Positions 45,969 to 55,106 are shown, counted from the stretch's first letter. The stretch: 64,000 nt of DNA from Cellulomonas sp. 73-92 (GCF_001898175.1 NZ_MKTH01000013.1:499051-563050), one strand, 5' to 3'. A program made the numbers and translations. The notes: generated from the sequence alone by a model not told the origin.

Positions 45969-46604
45969 TCAGACGATCCCGTAGAGCCGGTCGCCGGCGT
46001 CGCCGAGGCCCGGCACGATGTACGCCTTCTCGTTGAGCCGCTCGTCGAGCGCCGCGACGACGACCTGGACGTCGGCGCGCTCGCCGACGTACGCCTCGAC
46101 GGTCTTCAGCCCCTCGGGCGCGGCGATGAGGCACACGGCCGTGACGTCGCGCGCACCGCGCTCGAACACGTACTCCATCGCGGCGACGAGCGTGCCGCCG
46201 GTGGCGAGCATCGGGTCGAGGATGAACACCTGGCGTCCGGTGAGGTCCTCGGGCAGCCGGTTCGCATAGGTGATCGCCTCGAGGGTCTCCTCGTCGCGCT
46301 TGAGGCCGAGGAAGCCGACCTCCGCCGTCGGCAGCAGGCGGGTCATGCCCTCGAGCATGCCCAGGCCGGCGCGCAGGATCGGGATGACGATCGGCGCAGG
46401 GTCGGCGAGCTTGCGCCCGGTGGTCCTGGCGACCGGCGTCTCGATCTCGACGGGGTGGGTGGCGACGTCGCGCGTGGCCTCGTAGGCCAGCAGCGTCACC
46501 AGCTCGTCGACGAGCTGGCGGAACGTCGGCGACGGCGTCTTCGCGTCGCGCAGGATGGTGAGCTTGTGGGTGACCAGGGGGTGGTCCGCGACGTGCAGGC
46601 GCAT
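45969..46604 (-). CDS. upp: Uracil phosphoribosyltransferase
   Basis: A 211-residue enzyme that makes UMP from uracil and PRPP. It has the PRPP-binding loop [14 protein letters not shown] near residue 125 and the uracil-binding C-terminus [25 protein letters not shown] and [13 protein letters not shown] are also conserved. A uracil permease gene lies 6 kb away (52091), so uptake and salvage are both encoded locally. Leaderless ATG. Confidence 0.97.
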   Translation of the reverse strand: MRLHVADHPLVTHKLTILRDAKTPSPTFRQLVDELVTLLAYEATRDVATHPVEIETPVARTTGRKLADPAPIVIPILRAGLGMLEGMTRLLPTAEVGFLGLKRDEETLEAITYANRLPEDLTGRQVFILDPMLATGGTLVAAMEYVFERGARDVTAVCLIAAPEGLKTVEAYVGERADVQVVVAALDERLNEKAYIVPGLGDAGDRLYGIV

Positions 46605-46611
46605 GGCCGCC

Positions 46612-46617
46612 AGCCTA
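46612..46617 (-). promoter_or_regulatory. Leaderless -10 element TAGGCT
   Basis: Minus-strand TAGGCT ends seven bases before the upp ATG at 46604. Confidence 0.5.
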
Positions 46618-46758
46618 GTGGCGGAGGTCCGTGCCCCCGGGCCGGCCATCCGTCCCTCGTCGGACCCGGTGGTCCGTCCGTCACTGCACGGTGCGCAGTG
46701 CGATGACGCCACCGATCGCCTGCGCGGCGGGCGCGGCCCCATCCACGATGATGACGGC

Positions 46759-47244
46759 ATGGGTCAGGCCGGCAGGCCGGTGCAGCCGGTCGACGCATGG
46801 GCGATGGGGGTTGCGCTCGACGAGGCGCGCCGGGCCCTGCTCACCGGGGACGTGCCGGTCGGGGCCGTTGTCGTGGCGCCGGGCGCCCACGTGGTCGGCT
46901 GGGGCCACAACGCCCGGGAGGACGAGGCCGACCCGACCGCCCACGCGGAGATCGTCGCGCTGCGGGACGCCGCGAAGAACCTCGGCCGGTGGCACCTCGA
47001 CGAGTGCACGCTCGTCGTGACCCTGGAGCCGTGCCTCATGTGCGCCGGGGCGGCGCTGCTGTCGCACGTGCGCCGCGTGGTGTTCGGCGCGTGGGACCCC
47101 AAGGCCGGTGCCGCCGGCTCGCAGTGGGACGTCATCCGCGACCGCCGGGCGACGGCGCGGATCGAGGTCGTCGGCGGCGTGCGCGCGGAGGAGTCCGCGC
47201 TGCTCCTCCAGCACTTCTTCGAGGAGCACCGGCTCATCGACTAG
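46759..47244 (+). CDS. tadA: tRNA-specific adenosine deaminase TadA
   Basis: A 161-residue zinc deaminase that makes inosine at the wobble position of tRNA-Arg. The zinc and proton-shuttle residues are H62-A-E64 in TAHAEIVAL and C92-x2-C95 in PCLMCAGA. The C-terminal HFFEEHR tail is typical. The first in-frame ATG giving a normal N-terminus is 46759. It converges with the sirtuin gene and overlaps it by 11 bases. Confidence 0.9.
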   Translation: MGQAGRPVQPVDAWAMGVALDEARRALLTGDVPVGAVVVAPGAHVVGWGHNAREDEADPTAHAEIVALRDAAKNLGRWHLDECTLVVTLEPCLMCAGAALLSHVRRVVFGAWDPKAGAAGSQWDVIRDRRATARIEVVGGVRAEESALLLQHFFEEHRLID

Positions 47245-48088
47245 GCAGCAGCCAGACGAGCGCGGCCAGCACCTCCGACGTGCCGGCGTGCATCGTGACC
47301 TTGGCGTACCGGTCGCCGCGCGTCGCGCCGCGGTTGACGATCGCGATCGGCGTGCCCGCGGCCGCGGCGTGCCGGACGAACCGCAGCCCGGACTGCACGG
47401 CGAGCGACGAGCCCGCGACGAGGAGCGCGTCGGCCTCGTCGACCAGCGCGTAGGCGGCCGCCACCCGCGCCGGCGGCACGGTCTCGCCGAAGTAGACGAT
47501 GTCCGGCTTGAGGATCCCGCCGCACGGCCCCGGGAGCCCGTCCGGGTCAAGTGCCCAGCACGCGGCGATCACGAAGTCCGCGGTCCGTTCGACGACGGCG
47601 TCGGCGTCCGGGGCGATCTCGACGTCGCCCACCTCGCCGACCCGTTCGACGAACCCCGGGTTCAGCTCGTCGAGCCGGTCCGCGACCTCGTCGCGCGAGT
47701 ACCGCGCGCCGCAGCGCAGGCAGCGGACCTCGTCGTACCGGCCGTGCAGGTCGATGACGCGCTGCGACCCCGCGGTCTCGTGGAGCAGGTCGACGTTCTG
47801 CGTGATGACGCCGGCGACGAGCCCGCGCCGCTCGAGGGTGGCCAGCGCACGGTGCCCCGCGTTGGGCCGGCGGGTCGCGACGTGCCGCCAGCCCACCTGG
47901 TTGCGCGCCCAGTAGTGCCGGCGGAACCGCTCGTCGCCGACGAACTGCTGGAACGTCATCGGCGTGCGCCGCGGGGAGTCCGGCCCGCGGTAGTCGGGGA
48001 TGCCGGAGTCGGTCGAGACCCCGGCCCCGGTCAGGACGGCCAGCCGGTGCCCTTCGAGGACTCCGACGAGGTCGTCCAGGGTGCCCAT
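47234..48088 (-). CDS. NAD-dependent protein deacylase, Sir2 family
   Basis: A 284-residue sirtuin: NAD motif TGAGVSTDSGIPDYRG near residue 20, TQNVDLLHETAG near 96, catalytic H115, and zinc cysteines C123, C126, C177 and C189. It removes acyl groups from lysine using NAD+. The insert between the Cys pairs is about 50 residues, larger than in E. coli CobB. Leaderless ATG. Confidence 0.93.
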   Translation of the reverse strand: MGTLDDLVGVLEGHRLAVLTGAGVSTDSGIPDYRGPDSPRRTPMTFQQFVGDERFRRHYWARNQVGWRHVATRRPNAGHRALATLERRGLVAGVITQNVDLLHETAGSQRVIDLHGRYDEVRCLRCGARYSRDEVADRLDELNPGFVERVGEVGDVEIAPDADAVVERTADFVIAACWALDPDGLPGPCGGILKPDIVYFGETVPPARVAAAYALVDEADALLVAGSSLAVQSGLRFVRHAAAAGTPIAIVNRGATRGDRYAKVTMHAGTSEVLAALVWLLPSR

Positions 48089-48094
48089 GGACCC

Positions 48095-48100
48095 ACGGTA
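48095..48100 (-). promoter_or_regulatory. Leaderless -10 element TACCGT
   Basis: Minus-strand TACCGT ends six bases before the sirtuin ATG at 48088. Confidence 0.5.
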
Positions 48101-48149
48101 GGCGGATTCGGACTGCGGCCCACTGACCCGGTACTCTTGCCGGGCGTCT

Positions 48150-48239
48150 GGTGGTGTGTCCGAGCGGCCAAAGGAGCACGCCTCGAAAGCGTGTGTGGGT
48201 GAAAGTCCACCGTGGGTTCGAATCCCACCGCCACCGCCA
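48150..48239 (+). tRNA. tRNA-Ser, anticodon CGA
   Basis: A 90-base class II tRNA with encoded CCA. Acceptor GGTGGTG pairs with CGCCACC, the anticodon CGA at 48184-48186 lies in a CACGC/GCGTG stem, a long variable arm (GTGGGTGAAAGTCCAC) follows, and the T loop is GTTCGAATC. It reads UCG codons. Confidence 0.97.
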
Positions 48240-48246
48240 TCGCATC

Positions 48247-48276
48247 ACGGCCCCGGCTCCCACGAGCCGGGGCCGT
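48247..48276. terminator. Bidirectional terminator after tRNA-Ser
   Basis: A perfect 13-bp stem (ACGGCCCCGGCTC with GAGCCGGGGCCGT) and four-base loop, eight bases after the tRNA, followed by TCTCGT. It serves both the tRNA and the convergent oxidoreductase gene. Confidence 0.85.
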
Positions 48277-48308
48277 TCTCGTCCCGCCGGGCCGGCGGCG
48301 CCGGGAGG

Positions 48309-49286
48309 CTAGGGCCGCAGGAGGACCTTCCCGACCCGTCCGGCGTGGAGGCTCGCGGCGGCAGCCGCGGCGATGTCGTCGAGGCCGTACGTGGCGGCGA
48401 CGGGCAGGGTCAGCGTGCCGGCGGCCAGGCCTCGGAACACCTCGCCCATGAGGGCGGCGCGCTTGGCGGGCGCCATCGCGGCGCTGACGCGGTTGCCCCA
48501 GAAGCCCCTGATGACGAGCTGCTTGAAGATGACGTCGCCCGCGGCGATCTGCAGGGTGCCGGCGCCCATGCTGCCGAAGATCGCGAGCGTGCCGCCCTCG
48601 GCGAGCAGGGAGGCGACGTCGCCGGCGGCGGCACCGCCGACCGAGTCGACGCCGGCGACGAGCGGTGCCCCGCCGGTGATCTCGTGCGCGCGCTCACGCC
48701 AGCCGTCGTCGTCCGTGGCGACCACCCCGGTGATGCCCTGGGAGGCCAGCTCGTCGACCGCGCCGGCGCGGCGCACCAGGCCGAGCACGTGCAGGCCGCG
48801 TGTGGCGGCGAGCTGCGCGACGAGCCGCCCGACGGCGCCGTTGGCGGCGTTCTGCACCAACCAGTCGCCCTCGTGCAGGTCGAGGAAGTCGACGAGGCTG
48901 ATCGCGCTGAACGGCATCGCGACCACTTGCGCGGCGACCTCGTCGGGCAGGGCCTCGGGGACGGGGACGAGCCCGGCGGCCCCGGCCACGAAGTACTCCG
49001 CCCACGCCCCGAAGGTGCCGCCGGTGGCGACGCGCTGGCCGACCTGGACGTTCTCGACGCCCTCGCCGAGCGCGTCGACGACGCCGGCCGCCTCGGTGCC
49101 GGCCCGCGCCGGCAGCTCGGGCTTGTAGCCGTAGTCGCCCCGCACCGTCCACAGGTCGTGGTTGTGGATGGGCGAGGCCAGCAGCCGCACGCGCACCTGC
49201 CCGGGGCCGGGCTCGGGGGTGGGGACGTCCTCGACGCCGAGCACCTCGGACGGGTCGCCGAAGCGATGGTGGACGACGGCGCGCAT
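48309..49286 (-). CDS. Medium-chain dehydrogenase/reductase, quinone oxidoreductase or enoyl reductase-like
   Basis: A 325-residue zinc-free MDR protein. The GroES-like half has HNHDLWTVRGDYG and GTEAAGVVDALGEGV; the nucleotide half has NAANGAVGRLVAQLAA near residue 145 (in place of the usual AxxGGVG motif). The HNHD and QNAANGAVG segments resemble mitochondrial-type trans-2-enoyl-CoA reductases. NADPH-dependent reduction of an enoyl or quinone substrate is likely, exact substrate unknown. ATG with AAGGAG. Confidence 0.82.
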   Translation of the reverse strand: MRAVVHHRFGDPSEVLGVEDVPTPEPGPGQVRVRLLASPIHNHDLWTVRGDYGYKPELPARAGTEAAGVVDALGEGVENVQVGQRVATGGTFGAWAEYFVAGAAGLVPVPEALPDEVAAQVVAMPFSAISLVDFLDLHEGDWLVQNAANGAVGRLVAQLAATRGLHVLGLVRRAGAVDELASQGITGVVATDDDGWRERAHEITGGAPLVAGVDSVGGAAAGDVASLLAEGGTLAIFGSMGAGTLQIAAGDVIFKQLVIRGFWGNRVSAAMAPAKRAALMGEVFRGLAAGTLTLPVAATYGLDDIAAAAAASLHAGRVGKVLLRP

Positions 49287-49407
49287 GGGATCTCCTTCGG
49301 CTGGACGGACCTCCGCCATTCAACCGCGAGCCGGCTCGTCGTGCGGCTGTCGGTGGTGCTGCCTAGCGTGGCGGGGTCCGAGAGGTGCACGACGAAGGAG
49401 CGCAGCC

Positions 49408-49764
49408 ATGGCCCACGGCGACATCACGCACATCGACATCCCGGTCGACGACGTCGACAAGGCGAAGACCTTCTACAGCACGCTGTTCGGCTGGCAGATC
49501 GCCTCGCTGCCCGAGTACGCGGACTACCCCATGTGGCGGGCGCCCAACCAGGTGAGCGGCGGCGGCCTGGCGACCCGCACCCCGGACTTCACGCAGCCAC
49601 GCAGCTACGTCGAGGTCGACTCGATCGACACCGCGCTCGCGGCGGTGGAGGGCCTCGGCGGGGCGGTGGCCACCCCGAAGTCACCCATCAGCGAAACCAG
49701 CTGGTTCGCCGTGGTGCGCGACCCGTCGGGCAACCTCATGGGGCTGTTCGAGGGGACCGTCTAG
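49408..49764 (+). CDS. VOC (glyoxalase-fold) family protein
   Basis: A 118-residue single VOC domain: HIDIPVDDVDKAKTFYSTLF at the start, a second half with SYVEVDSIDTALAAVEGLGG and FAVVRDPSGNLMGLFE. Such proteins are metal-dependent enzymes or binding proteins of varied role; a candidate -10 TAGCGT lies at 49364 and a GAAGGAG ribosome site precedes the ATG. Confidence 0.85.
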   Translation: MAHGDITHIDIPVDDVDKAKTFYSTLFGWQIASLPEYADYPMWRAPNQVSGGGLATRTPDFTQPRSYVEVDSIDTALAAVEGLGGAVATPKSPISETSWFAVVRDPSGNLMGLFEGTV

Positions 49765-49765
49765 G

Positions 49766-50494
49766 TCAGTCGTCGACCAGGCAGCCGATCTTCCCGGAGT
49801 CCAGCGTCACGTAGAAGACGGACGCGTCGGGACAGGCCGCCTGGTCGTCGACGAGCTGCGTCACCTTGTACTGGTGGTTCCCCGAGCACGGCACCGCCTG
49901 AATGCTGTCGCCCTTCAGCGTCGTCCAGCACGAGCCGGCCTCGTGCGGCACCTGTGGCGGGTTGACGACCGAGACGAGTGCGCCCACCCCGGTCCCGACG
50001 CAGACGAGCAGGCCGAGGGCCACGAGTGCCACCGAGCGCGGCTTCGCCGGCCCGGCGGTCCGGGTCGCCCGGTACTGCACCAGCGACCGCACGAACAGGC
50101 CGGCGCCGACGATCATGCCGCCGGTCCAGATCCAGCCGCCGCTGCTCGACCGGCCGGCGAGGATCGCCGACACGGCCCCGACGAGGAACGCCGCGACGCC
50201 GATGCCGAACATCACCAGTGCGCGCCGCCGCGCGTGGAGGGCGTCGTCCGAGACGGGTGGTGCCGCGAGCGGCCATGTCCCGGCGGCGGAGGGCGAGCCC
50301 GATTGCACGACTGCTCGGGGGTCCCACGCCGGCACGTCGGGCGCGAACGTCACGGGCAGCGGCTGACCGTCGTCGGACAGCCAGAACGGCCAGGCCGCAG
50401 GTGCCGGAGGCCAGCTGGGATTCGGCATCCAGCCGACCGGCGGCATCCAGCCGGCGGGGACGTCGGGCCAGGACGTGGGCGGGTTGAAGCGCAT
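49766..50494 (-). CDS. Membrane protein with Pro/Trp-rich N-terminus and septum-formation-like domain
   Basis: A 242-residue protein. The N-terminal 60 residues repeat Pro-Trp-rich motifs (SWPDVPAGWMPPVGWMPN). Three hydrophobic segments follow (about 93-112, 118-135, 153-172). The outer C-terminal domain has four cysteines (GSCWTT, VPCSGNHQY, ACPDAS, IGCLVDD) and the VPCSGNHxYxV pattern seen in Septum_form-type domains. Function unknown. ATG with AGGGGG upstream. Confidence 0.6.
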   Translation of the reverse strand: MRFNPPTSWPDVPAGWMPPVGWMPNPSWPPAPAAWPFWLSDDGQPLPVTFAPDVPAWDPRAVVQSGSPSAAGTWPLAAPPVSDDALHARRRALVMFGIGVAAFLVGAVSAILAGRSSSGGWIWTGGMIVGAGLFVRSLVQYRATRTAGPAKPRSVALVALGLLVCVGTGVGALVSVVNPPQVPHEAGSCWTTLKGDSIQAVPCSGNHQYKVTQLVDDQAACPDASVFYVTLDSGKIGCLVDD

Positions 50495-50660
50495 GGAGCC
50501 CCCTGCTCGTTGTCACCGCCGTGGCCAGGACGCCCGCCGGTCGCCGGAAACCTAGCGGCGCACGACGTGTGCTGAGGGCAGGGGCGCACGAGAGTGCCCC
50601 GTTTGTCACCCGAACGGACGCGGGCTCAGGGGCGGGAGGACCCGCTCGCCGCGGCCGGCC

Positions 50661-51959
50661 TCAGGGGGTGGCGTGCGCCGCGACCCGCGCGCCCGACCGC
50701 TCGATGCTGGTGGCCTCGTCGTCCCGCCGGCCGAGCAGCGCGGTGACCGACCAGGCAAGGAGCACGACGAGCGCGACGTTGCGGGCGGCGAGCACCAGCG
50801 TGGTGCCGGCGCCGCCGTAGGTGATCTGGCTGTAGAGGAAGGGGAAGATCACCTGCGTCGCGCCCGCGACCGCGAGCACCGTCTTGCGCGTGCGGTCCCA
50901 GCCGGGCAGCCCGAGCGCGACCGCCACGACCACCGGGCCGGCGAGCCAGCCGATGTACTGCGGCGAGAGCACCTTGTTGAAGACGAGCATCGCGAGCGTC
51001 AAGACGAGCGCGCCGCGGACCAGCACCTCGTGCCGCTCGCCGCGATCGGTCCAGAGGCGGTCGCCGAGGGTCTGCCGACGCCGCCACAGGAGCACCACCA
51101 CGGCGACGATCGCCAGGTCGAACAGCCCGCCGAGAAGGGTCGCCATCTGCGTGGTGCCGGGCCCGTAGATCTCCCAGGTGTTGATGTCCTGGTTCATCCA
51201 GCGCGTGATGCTCTTGGAGAACAGCGCGACGAGCAGCCAGGGCGTCGCGCCGACCGACTCGATCTGCAGCCCGCGGGCGCCCTGCTCGAAGAGGAACGAG
51301 AACGCGTAGGCGCCGCCGCCGAGGCCGACGACGGTGCCGACGACGACCGCCGAGAACGCCGCGGCCGGCACGACGACGTCACGCCAGGGGCGCCGCGCGA
51401 CGAGGAACAGCGGGGCGAGGAGTACGCCGGGCGCCACCTTGATCCACGCGCCGACGGTCAGCAGGAACGAGGCGACCGCCGGGCGGTCCACACCCCACAC
51501 CAGGCCGACGACGACGAGCGGGGCGACCACCGCGTCCAGCCGGCCCATCGCCACGGGCCCGAGCAGCAGCAGGAACGCCGTCCACCACCAGGCCGCCGCC
51601 AGGCCGTTGCGCCGGCGCATGAGCACCGCGAGCGCGGCCGCGTCGAGCGCGGTGATCATCAGCGACCAGACGATCGCGTACCCGCTGCCGTAGCCCAGGC
51701 CGCCGATGCCGGCGACGAGCATGGGCACCGTCGCACCCGCGGGGTAGACCCACGCCGCCTCCAGGCCCGGCCACTGGGACACGTGCACGCCCAGCCACAT
51801 CCAGTACCGGTACAGCTGCAGGTCCCAGAACGCCGCGTTCGGGATGACGACGACGCCGAGGAACGCCAGCCACGCGTGGACCGCCAGGAAGGCGCCCCAG
51901 GCGGCGGTCCGGCTGCGGAGCAGAGCGCGAGACAGAGCAGCCTCCCAGGGCGTCGGCAC
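50661..51959 (-). CDS. Polytopic glycosyltransferase, GT87-like
   Basis: A 432-residue membrane protein with about ten helices. The first periplasmic loop contains FWDLQLYRYW, with the Asp expected in polyprenyl-phosphate-mannose-dependent GT-C enzymes, and later loops have RLDAVVAPLVVV, WIKVAPGVLLAPLF and KVLSPQYIGWLAGPVV typical of GT87/DUF2029. It probably adds sugars to cell-envelope lipoglycans. Start uncertain; GTG 51959 has GGAGAGG in front. Divergent from the uracil permease gene. Confidence 0.78.
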   Translation of the reverse strand: MPTPWEAALSRALLRSRTAAWGAFLAVHAWLAFLGVVVIPNAAFWDLQLYRYWMWLGVHVSQWPGLEAAWVYPAGATVPMLVAGIGGLGYGSGYAIVWSLMITALDAAALAVLMRRRNGLAAAWWWTAFLLLLGPVAMGRLDAVVAPLVVVGLVWGVDRPAVASFLLTVGAWIKVAPGVLLAPLFLVARRPWRDVVVPAAAFSAVVVGTVVGLGGGAYAFSFLFEQGARGLQIESVGATPWLLVALFSKSITRWMNQDINTWEIYGPGTTQMATLLGGLFDLAIVAVVVLLWRRRQTLGDRLWTDRGERHEVLVRGALVLTLAMLVFNKVLSPQYIGWLAGPVVVAVALGLPGWDRTRKTVLAVAGATQVIFPFLYSQITYGGAGTTLVLAARNVALVVLLAWSVTALLGRRDDEATSIERSGARVAAHATP

Positions 51960-52090
51960 GGAGAACCTCTCCAGGGTAGAGGAGGTCGTTGTGAGATTCC
52001 TGGGCGACGAAGCCTGACGGAAACAGAGGATCAGTAAGGTTCGTGCAGCCCCGGTGCGGGGATTGTGAAGACGGGCGCGAGGAGGACTCA

Positions 52091-53416
52091 ATGGCGGAGT
52101 TCCGGTGGGGCTGGAGACTGCACGGGACGGGGCGTTCGGTGCCTCCCGGCGACGTGGTGGCGCCCGACGAGCGACTGACGTGGCCCCGCACGGTCGGCAT
52201 CGGCCTGCAGCACATCGTCGCCATGTTCGGCGCGACGTTCCTCGTCCCCCTCATCACGCACTTCTCGCCGTCGACGACCCTGTTCTTCTCGGCCGTCGGC
52301 ACGATCCTGTTCCTGGTCGTCACCGGGAACCGGCTGCCGAGCTACCTGGGCTCGTCGTTCGCGTTCATCGCCCCCATCGGGGTGGCCGTGAACCAGGGCG
52401 GACAGTCCGCGGCCGTCGGCGGCATCCTCGTCACCGGCGTCCTGCTGATGATCGTCGGCGTCGTGGTGCACTTCGCCGGGGCGCACTGGATCGACGTCGT
52501 CATGCCGCCGGTGGTCACCGGCACGATCGTCGCGCTCATCGGCCTCAACCTCGCGCCCTCGGCCTGGAACAACTTCAAGACCGCGCCGGTCACCGCCATC
52601 GTCACGCTGGGCGCGATCATCCTCATCACCGTCCTCTTCCGCGGCATCCTCGGGCGCCTGTCGATCCTGCTCGGCGTCGTCGTCGGCTACGTCGTCGCGG
52701 CGATCCAGGGCGAGGTGGACTACTCGGCGATCTCCAAGGCGGCCTGGGTCGGCCTGCCGCAGTTCGTCGCCCCCTCGATCAAGCCCTCGGTGTGGGCCGT
52801 GTTCCTCCCCGTCGTCATCGTCCTCATCGCCGAGAACATCGGGCACGTGAAGTCCGTGTCCGCGATGACCGGGCACGACCTCAACCCCGTCATGGGCCGG
52901 GCGCTGTTCTCCGACGGCCTGGCCACCACCCTCGCCGGCCTCGGCGGCGGTTCGGGCACGACGACGTACGCGGAGAACATCGGCGTCATGGCGGCCACCC
53001 GCGTGTACTCGACGGCCGCCTACTGGGTCGCCGGCGGCGGTGCGCTCGTGCTGTCGCTGTGCCCGAAGTTCGGCGCCGCGGTCGCCACCGTGCCCGCCGG
53101 CGTCCTCGGCGGGGCGGCGACCATGCTCTACGGCATGATCGGCCTGCTCGGCGCCCGGATCTGGCTGCAGAACAAGGTCGACTTCTCCAACCCGGTCAAC
53201 CTGACGACGGCCGCGATCCCGCTCATCGTCGGCATCGCGAACTACACCTGGACCTCCGGCAACCTGTCGTTCACCGGCATCGCGCTCGGCACGGCCGCCG
53301 CGATCGTCATCTACCACGTGATGCGGGTCATCGCCGCGTGGCGCGGCACGGGCCAGGAGCCGGCGACCCCGGCCTCGGTGCCCGGCGGCGAGGAGCCGGC
53401 GATGCTGCACCACTGA
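52091..53416 (+). CDS. uraA: Uracil permease, nucleobase:cation symporter-2 family
   Basis: A 441-residue transporter with about 14 helices. Typical NCS2 segments: GLQHIVAMFGATFLVPL near residue 37, AENIGHVKSVSAMTGHDL near 247, and the NAT signature in TTTYAENIGVMAATRVYS near 290. It imports uracil with protons, supplying the upp-encoded enzyme. Xanthine specificity is less likely given the sequence around AENIGH. GGAGGA precedes the ATG; a terminator follows. Confidence 0.9.
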   Translation: MAEFRWGWRLHGTGRSVPPGDVVAPDERLTWPRTVGIGLQHIVAMFGATFLVPLITHFSPSTTLFFSAVGTILFLVVTGNRLPSYLGSSFAFIAPIGVAVNQGGQSAAVGGILVTGVLLMIVGVVVHFAGAHWIDVVMPPVVTGTIVALIGLNLAPSAWNNFKTAPVTAIVTLGAIILITVLFRGILGRLSILLGVVVGYVVAAIQGEVDYSAISKAAWVGLPQFVAPSIKPSVWAVFLPVVIVLIAENIGHVKSVSAMTGHDLNPVMGRALFSDGLATTLAGLGGGSGTTTYAENIGVMAATRVYSTAAYWVAGGGALVLSLCPKFGAAVATVPAGVLGGAATMLYGMIGLLGARIWLQNKVDFSNPVNLTTAAIPLIVGIANYTWTSGNLSFTGIALGTAAAIVIYHVMRVIAAWRGTGQEPATPASVPGGEEPAMLHH

Positions 53417-53436
53417 CACGCAGCCCCGAACGCGAC

Positions 53437-53470
53437 GCGGCCGGCCGGTCCCACGGGATCGGCCGGCCGC
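53437..53470. terminator. Bidirectional terminator between uraA and the LytR_C-type gene
   Basis: A 16-bp stem with one G-T pair (GCGGCCGGCCGGTCCC against GGGATCGGCCGGCCGC) and a very short loop, 20 bases after the uraA stop. It also lies 14 bases beyond the 3' end of the convergent gene. Confidence 0.8.
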
Positions 53471-53484
53471 GCTGCGTCGGGGTA

Positions 53485-54114
53485 TCAGCCCTTGCTGGTC
53501 GCCGTCGGGGTGGCGGCCGGCGCGGTGGCCAGCTGGTCGTAGGGCACGCAGCCCACCGGCGCGGCGAGCGGGGTGTTCGGGTCGAGCGTCACCTTGTCCG
53601 TGGGCTTGAGGGAGACGAACGCCGAGCCGAGCGTGATGTCGACCGAGGCGTCCTTGCGGGTGTCGAGCTGGAGCTCGGCGTGGTCGACGTGCGCGGCCAG
53701 CGTGTAGGCCTGCGCGATGCCCTGGATGCCGAAGGAGATGCGCGCCGTCCCGATGTAGGAGGCGATCGCGTTCCCCTCGGTCTGCACCTTGAAGCCGAGC
53801 TGCGTGAGCGCGTCACCGGTCGACTTCGCCAGGCCGGTGGCGCTGGTGCCGTTGTAGACGTTCACCGTGATGCTCCCCGCCGCCACCGGCAGCGCGCCCG
53901 CCGGGGGGCACGGCTGCGGGTCGTGCGTGGCGGTGGGGCTCGGCTTGGCCGTGAACGCACGGCTGAAGAACGGCACGTTGAGGTTGCCCGTGTAGACGGC
54001 GGCCGCGACGACGAACGACAGCGCGAGGAACGACAGGAGCACGCCGAAGATCACGGCCTGGCGCTCGTGCATGTGGCGCCGGCGCAGCCTCCGGGCGCGC
54101 TCCGCTTCGCTCAC
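53485..54114 (-). CDS. LytR C-terminal-domain (LytR_C) membrane protein
   Basis: A 209-residue protein: a basic cytoplasmic start, one helix (about 20-42), a Pro/Thr-rich linker and a LytR_C-type domain from about 80 (ITVNVYNGTSATGLAKSTGDAL, GFKVQ). The domain often accompanies LytR-CpsA-Psr cell-wall enzymes, but the catalytic part is absent here. Two Cys flank the outer domain. GTG start overlapping the upstream small gene by four bases. Confidence 0.78.
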   Translation of the reverse strand: MSEAERARRLRRRHMHERQAVIFGVLLSFLALSFVVAAAVYTGNLNVPFFSRAFTAKPSPTATHDPQPCPPAGALPVAAGSITVNVYNGTSATGLAKSTGDALTQLGFKVQTEGNAIASYIGTARISFGIQGIAQAYTLAAHVDHAELQLDTRKDASVDITLGSAFVSLKPTDKVTLDPNTPLAAPVGCVPYDQLATAPAATPTATSKG

Positions 54115-54407
54115 TCGAGCACCAGCACCCGGGCGTGGAGCGTCGGGCGCTGCTGCAAGGCGGCACGGACCGCGCGGTGCAGGCCGTCCTCCAGGTAGAG
54201 CACGCCGCGGTACTGCACGACGTGCGCGAAGAGGTCGCCGTAGAACGTGGAGTCGTCCGCGAGCAGCGCGTCGAGGTCCAGAGTTCGCTTCGTGGTCACC
54301 AGCTCGTCCAGCCTGACCTGGCGCGGCGGTACGTCGGCCCATTGCTTGGCCGTCGTCAGCCCGTGGTCCGGATAGGGCCGGCCGTCCCCCACAGCCTTGA
54401 AGATCAC
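54111..54407 (-). CDS. Small conserved actinobacterial protein, ParB-like segment
   Basis: A 98-residue protein I recognise only as a conserved actinobacterial family sometimes labelled as an antitoxin. The segment VRLDELVTTKRTLDLDALL and LEDGLHRAVRAALQQR resembles the ParB/sulfiredoxin-like fold (a DGxHR-type loop). No toxin gene is adjacent, so I do not call a toxin-antitoxin system. Leaderless GTG, translationally coupled to the LytR_C-type gene. Confidence 0.55.
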   Translation of the reverse strand: MIFKAVGDGRPYPDHGLTTAKQWADVPPRQVRLDELVTTKRTLDLDALLADDSTFYGDLFAHVVQYRGVLYLEDGLHRAVRAALQQRPTLHARVLVLE

Positions 54408-54414
54408 GGGTGCG

Positions 54415-54420
54415 AGTCTA
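54415..54420 (-). promoter_or_regulatory. Leaderless -10 element TAGACT
   Basis: Minus-strand TAGACT ends seven bases before the GTG at 54407. Confidence 0.5.
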
Positions 54421-54499
54421 GGGTGAAGGCCCTTGCGACTGCCTCCGACGAAGGGATGACTGGCCGCCCGCCCGAAGGCGGAGGTGCGGGTGGGAGGCC

Positions 54500-55090
54500 C
54501 TAGGGCACGCACGGCGTGCCGTCGCTCCACTCGGTGCCGCCGAGCATCGGCGAGGCCGGGACTGTCTCGACGCGGGCGTTCCCCAGCGGGCCCCGCAGGT
54601 GCACCGGGGTGCTGACCGCCCCACCGTCGGCAGCGGTCCGGCAGCTGTCGATCTGCCACAGCACGACGAGCGTCGCGGACCGGCCCGGGGCCACGCGGCG
54701 GGGGAGCCGGTCGGCGTCGGTCACGCCGAGGCGCGTGACGTACTCGTCCGAGGCCACGTCGACGGCCGGCATGGTGCGAAGGGCGTCGCTGACGCCCTCG
54801 ACCGCCCAGGCGCCGACCACGTGCGCCCCCGGCACGTCGTCGACCCCGTTCACGGTGACGCCGCCCCACCCGCCCGGCGTGATCTCGGCGAGCACGAGCT
54901 CGCGGCGCTCGGCGGGGAACTCCCTGCCCGCGGCCGACGAGCCGGTGCCGATCGTCGGCCGGACCAGCGCGGGGACGACCCACGCGGCGACGAGGACGGC
55001 CAGGGCCAGCACGACGAGGGCGGCACCGCCCCGGCGGGACGGCCGGGGCACGAGCGCCTCGAGGGTGGGGTCGGCCATTGCCTGACTCAT
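54500..55090 (-). CDS. Single-pass exported or membrane protein, unknown function
   Basis: A 196-residue protein with one hydrophobic helix (about 22-45) and an outer domain of about 140 residues with two cysteines (DSCRTA, TPCVP). I do not recognise the domain. The ATG at 55090 lies within the inverted repeat shared with the divergent gene; the ATG at 55078 is an alternative start. It may be coregulated with the divergent membrane-protein/GntR pair. Confidence 0.6.
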   Translation of the reverse strand: MSQAMADPTLEALVPRPSRRGGAALVVLALAVLVAAWVVPALVRPTIGTGSSAAGREFPAERRELVLAEITPGGWGGVTVNGVDDVPGAHVVGAWAVEGVSDALRTMPAVDVASDEYVTRLGVTDADRLPRRVAPGRSATLVVLWQIDSCRTAADGGAVSTPVHLRGPLGNARVETVPASPMLGGTEWSDGTPCVP

Positions 55091-55106
55091 TGGCGCAACG
55101 TACTAT
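55078..55106 (+). promoter_or_regulatory. Promoter of the membrane-protein/GntR operon
   Basis: -35 TTGCCT (55078-55083), 17-base spacer, -10 TACTAT (55101-55106). Among the best matches to a housekeeping promoter in the window. Confidence 0.6.

Noticed and set aside
54111..54407. Toxin-antitoxin antitoxin call for the small gene
   Set aside because: No PIN-domain or other toxin gene is adjacent; its neighbour is a LytR_C-type membrane protein, so the label would rest on name alone.
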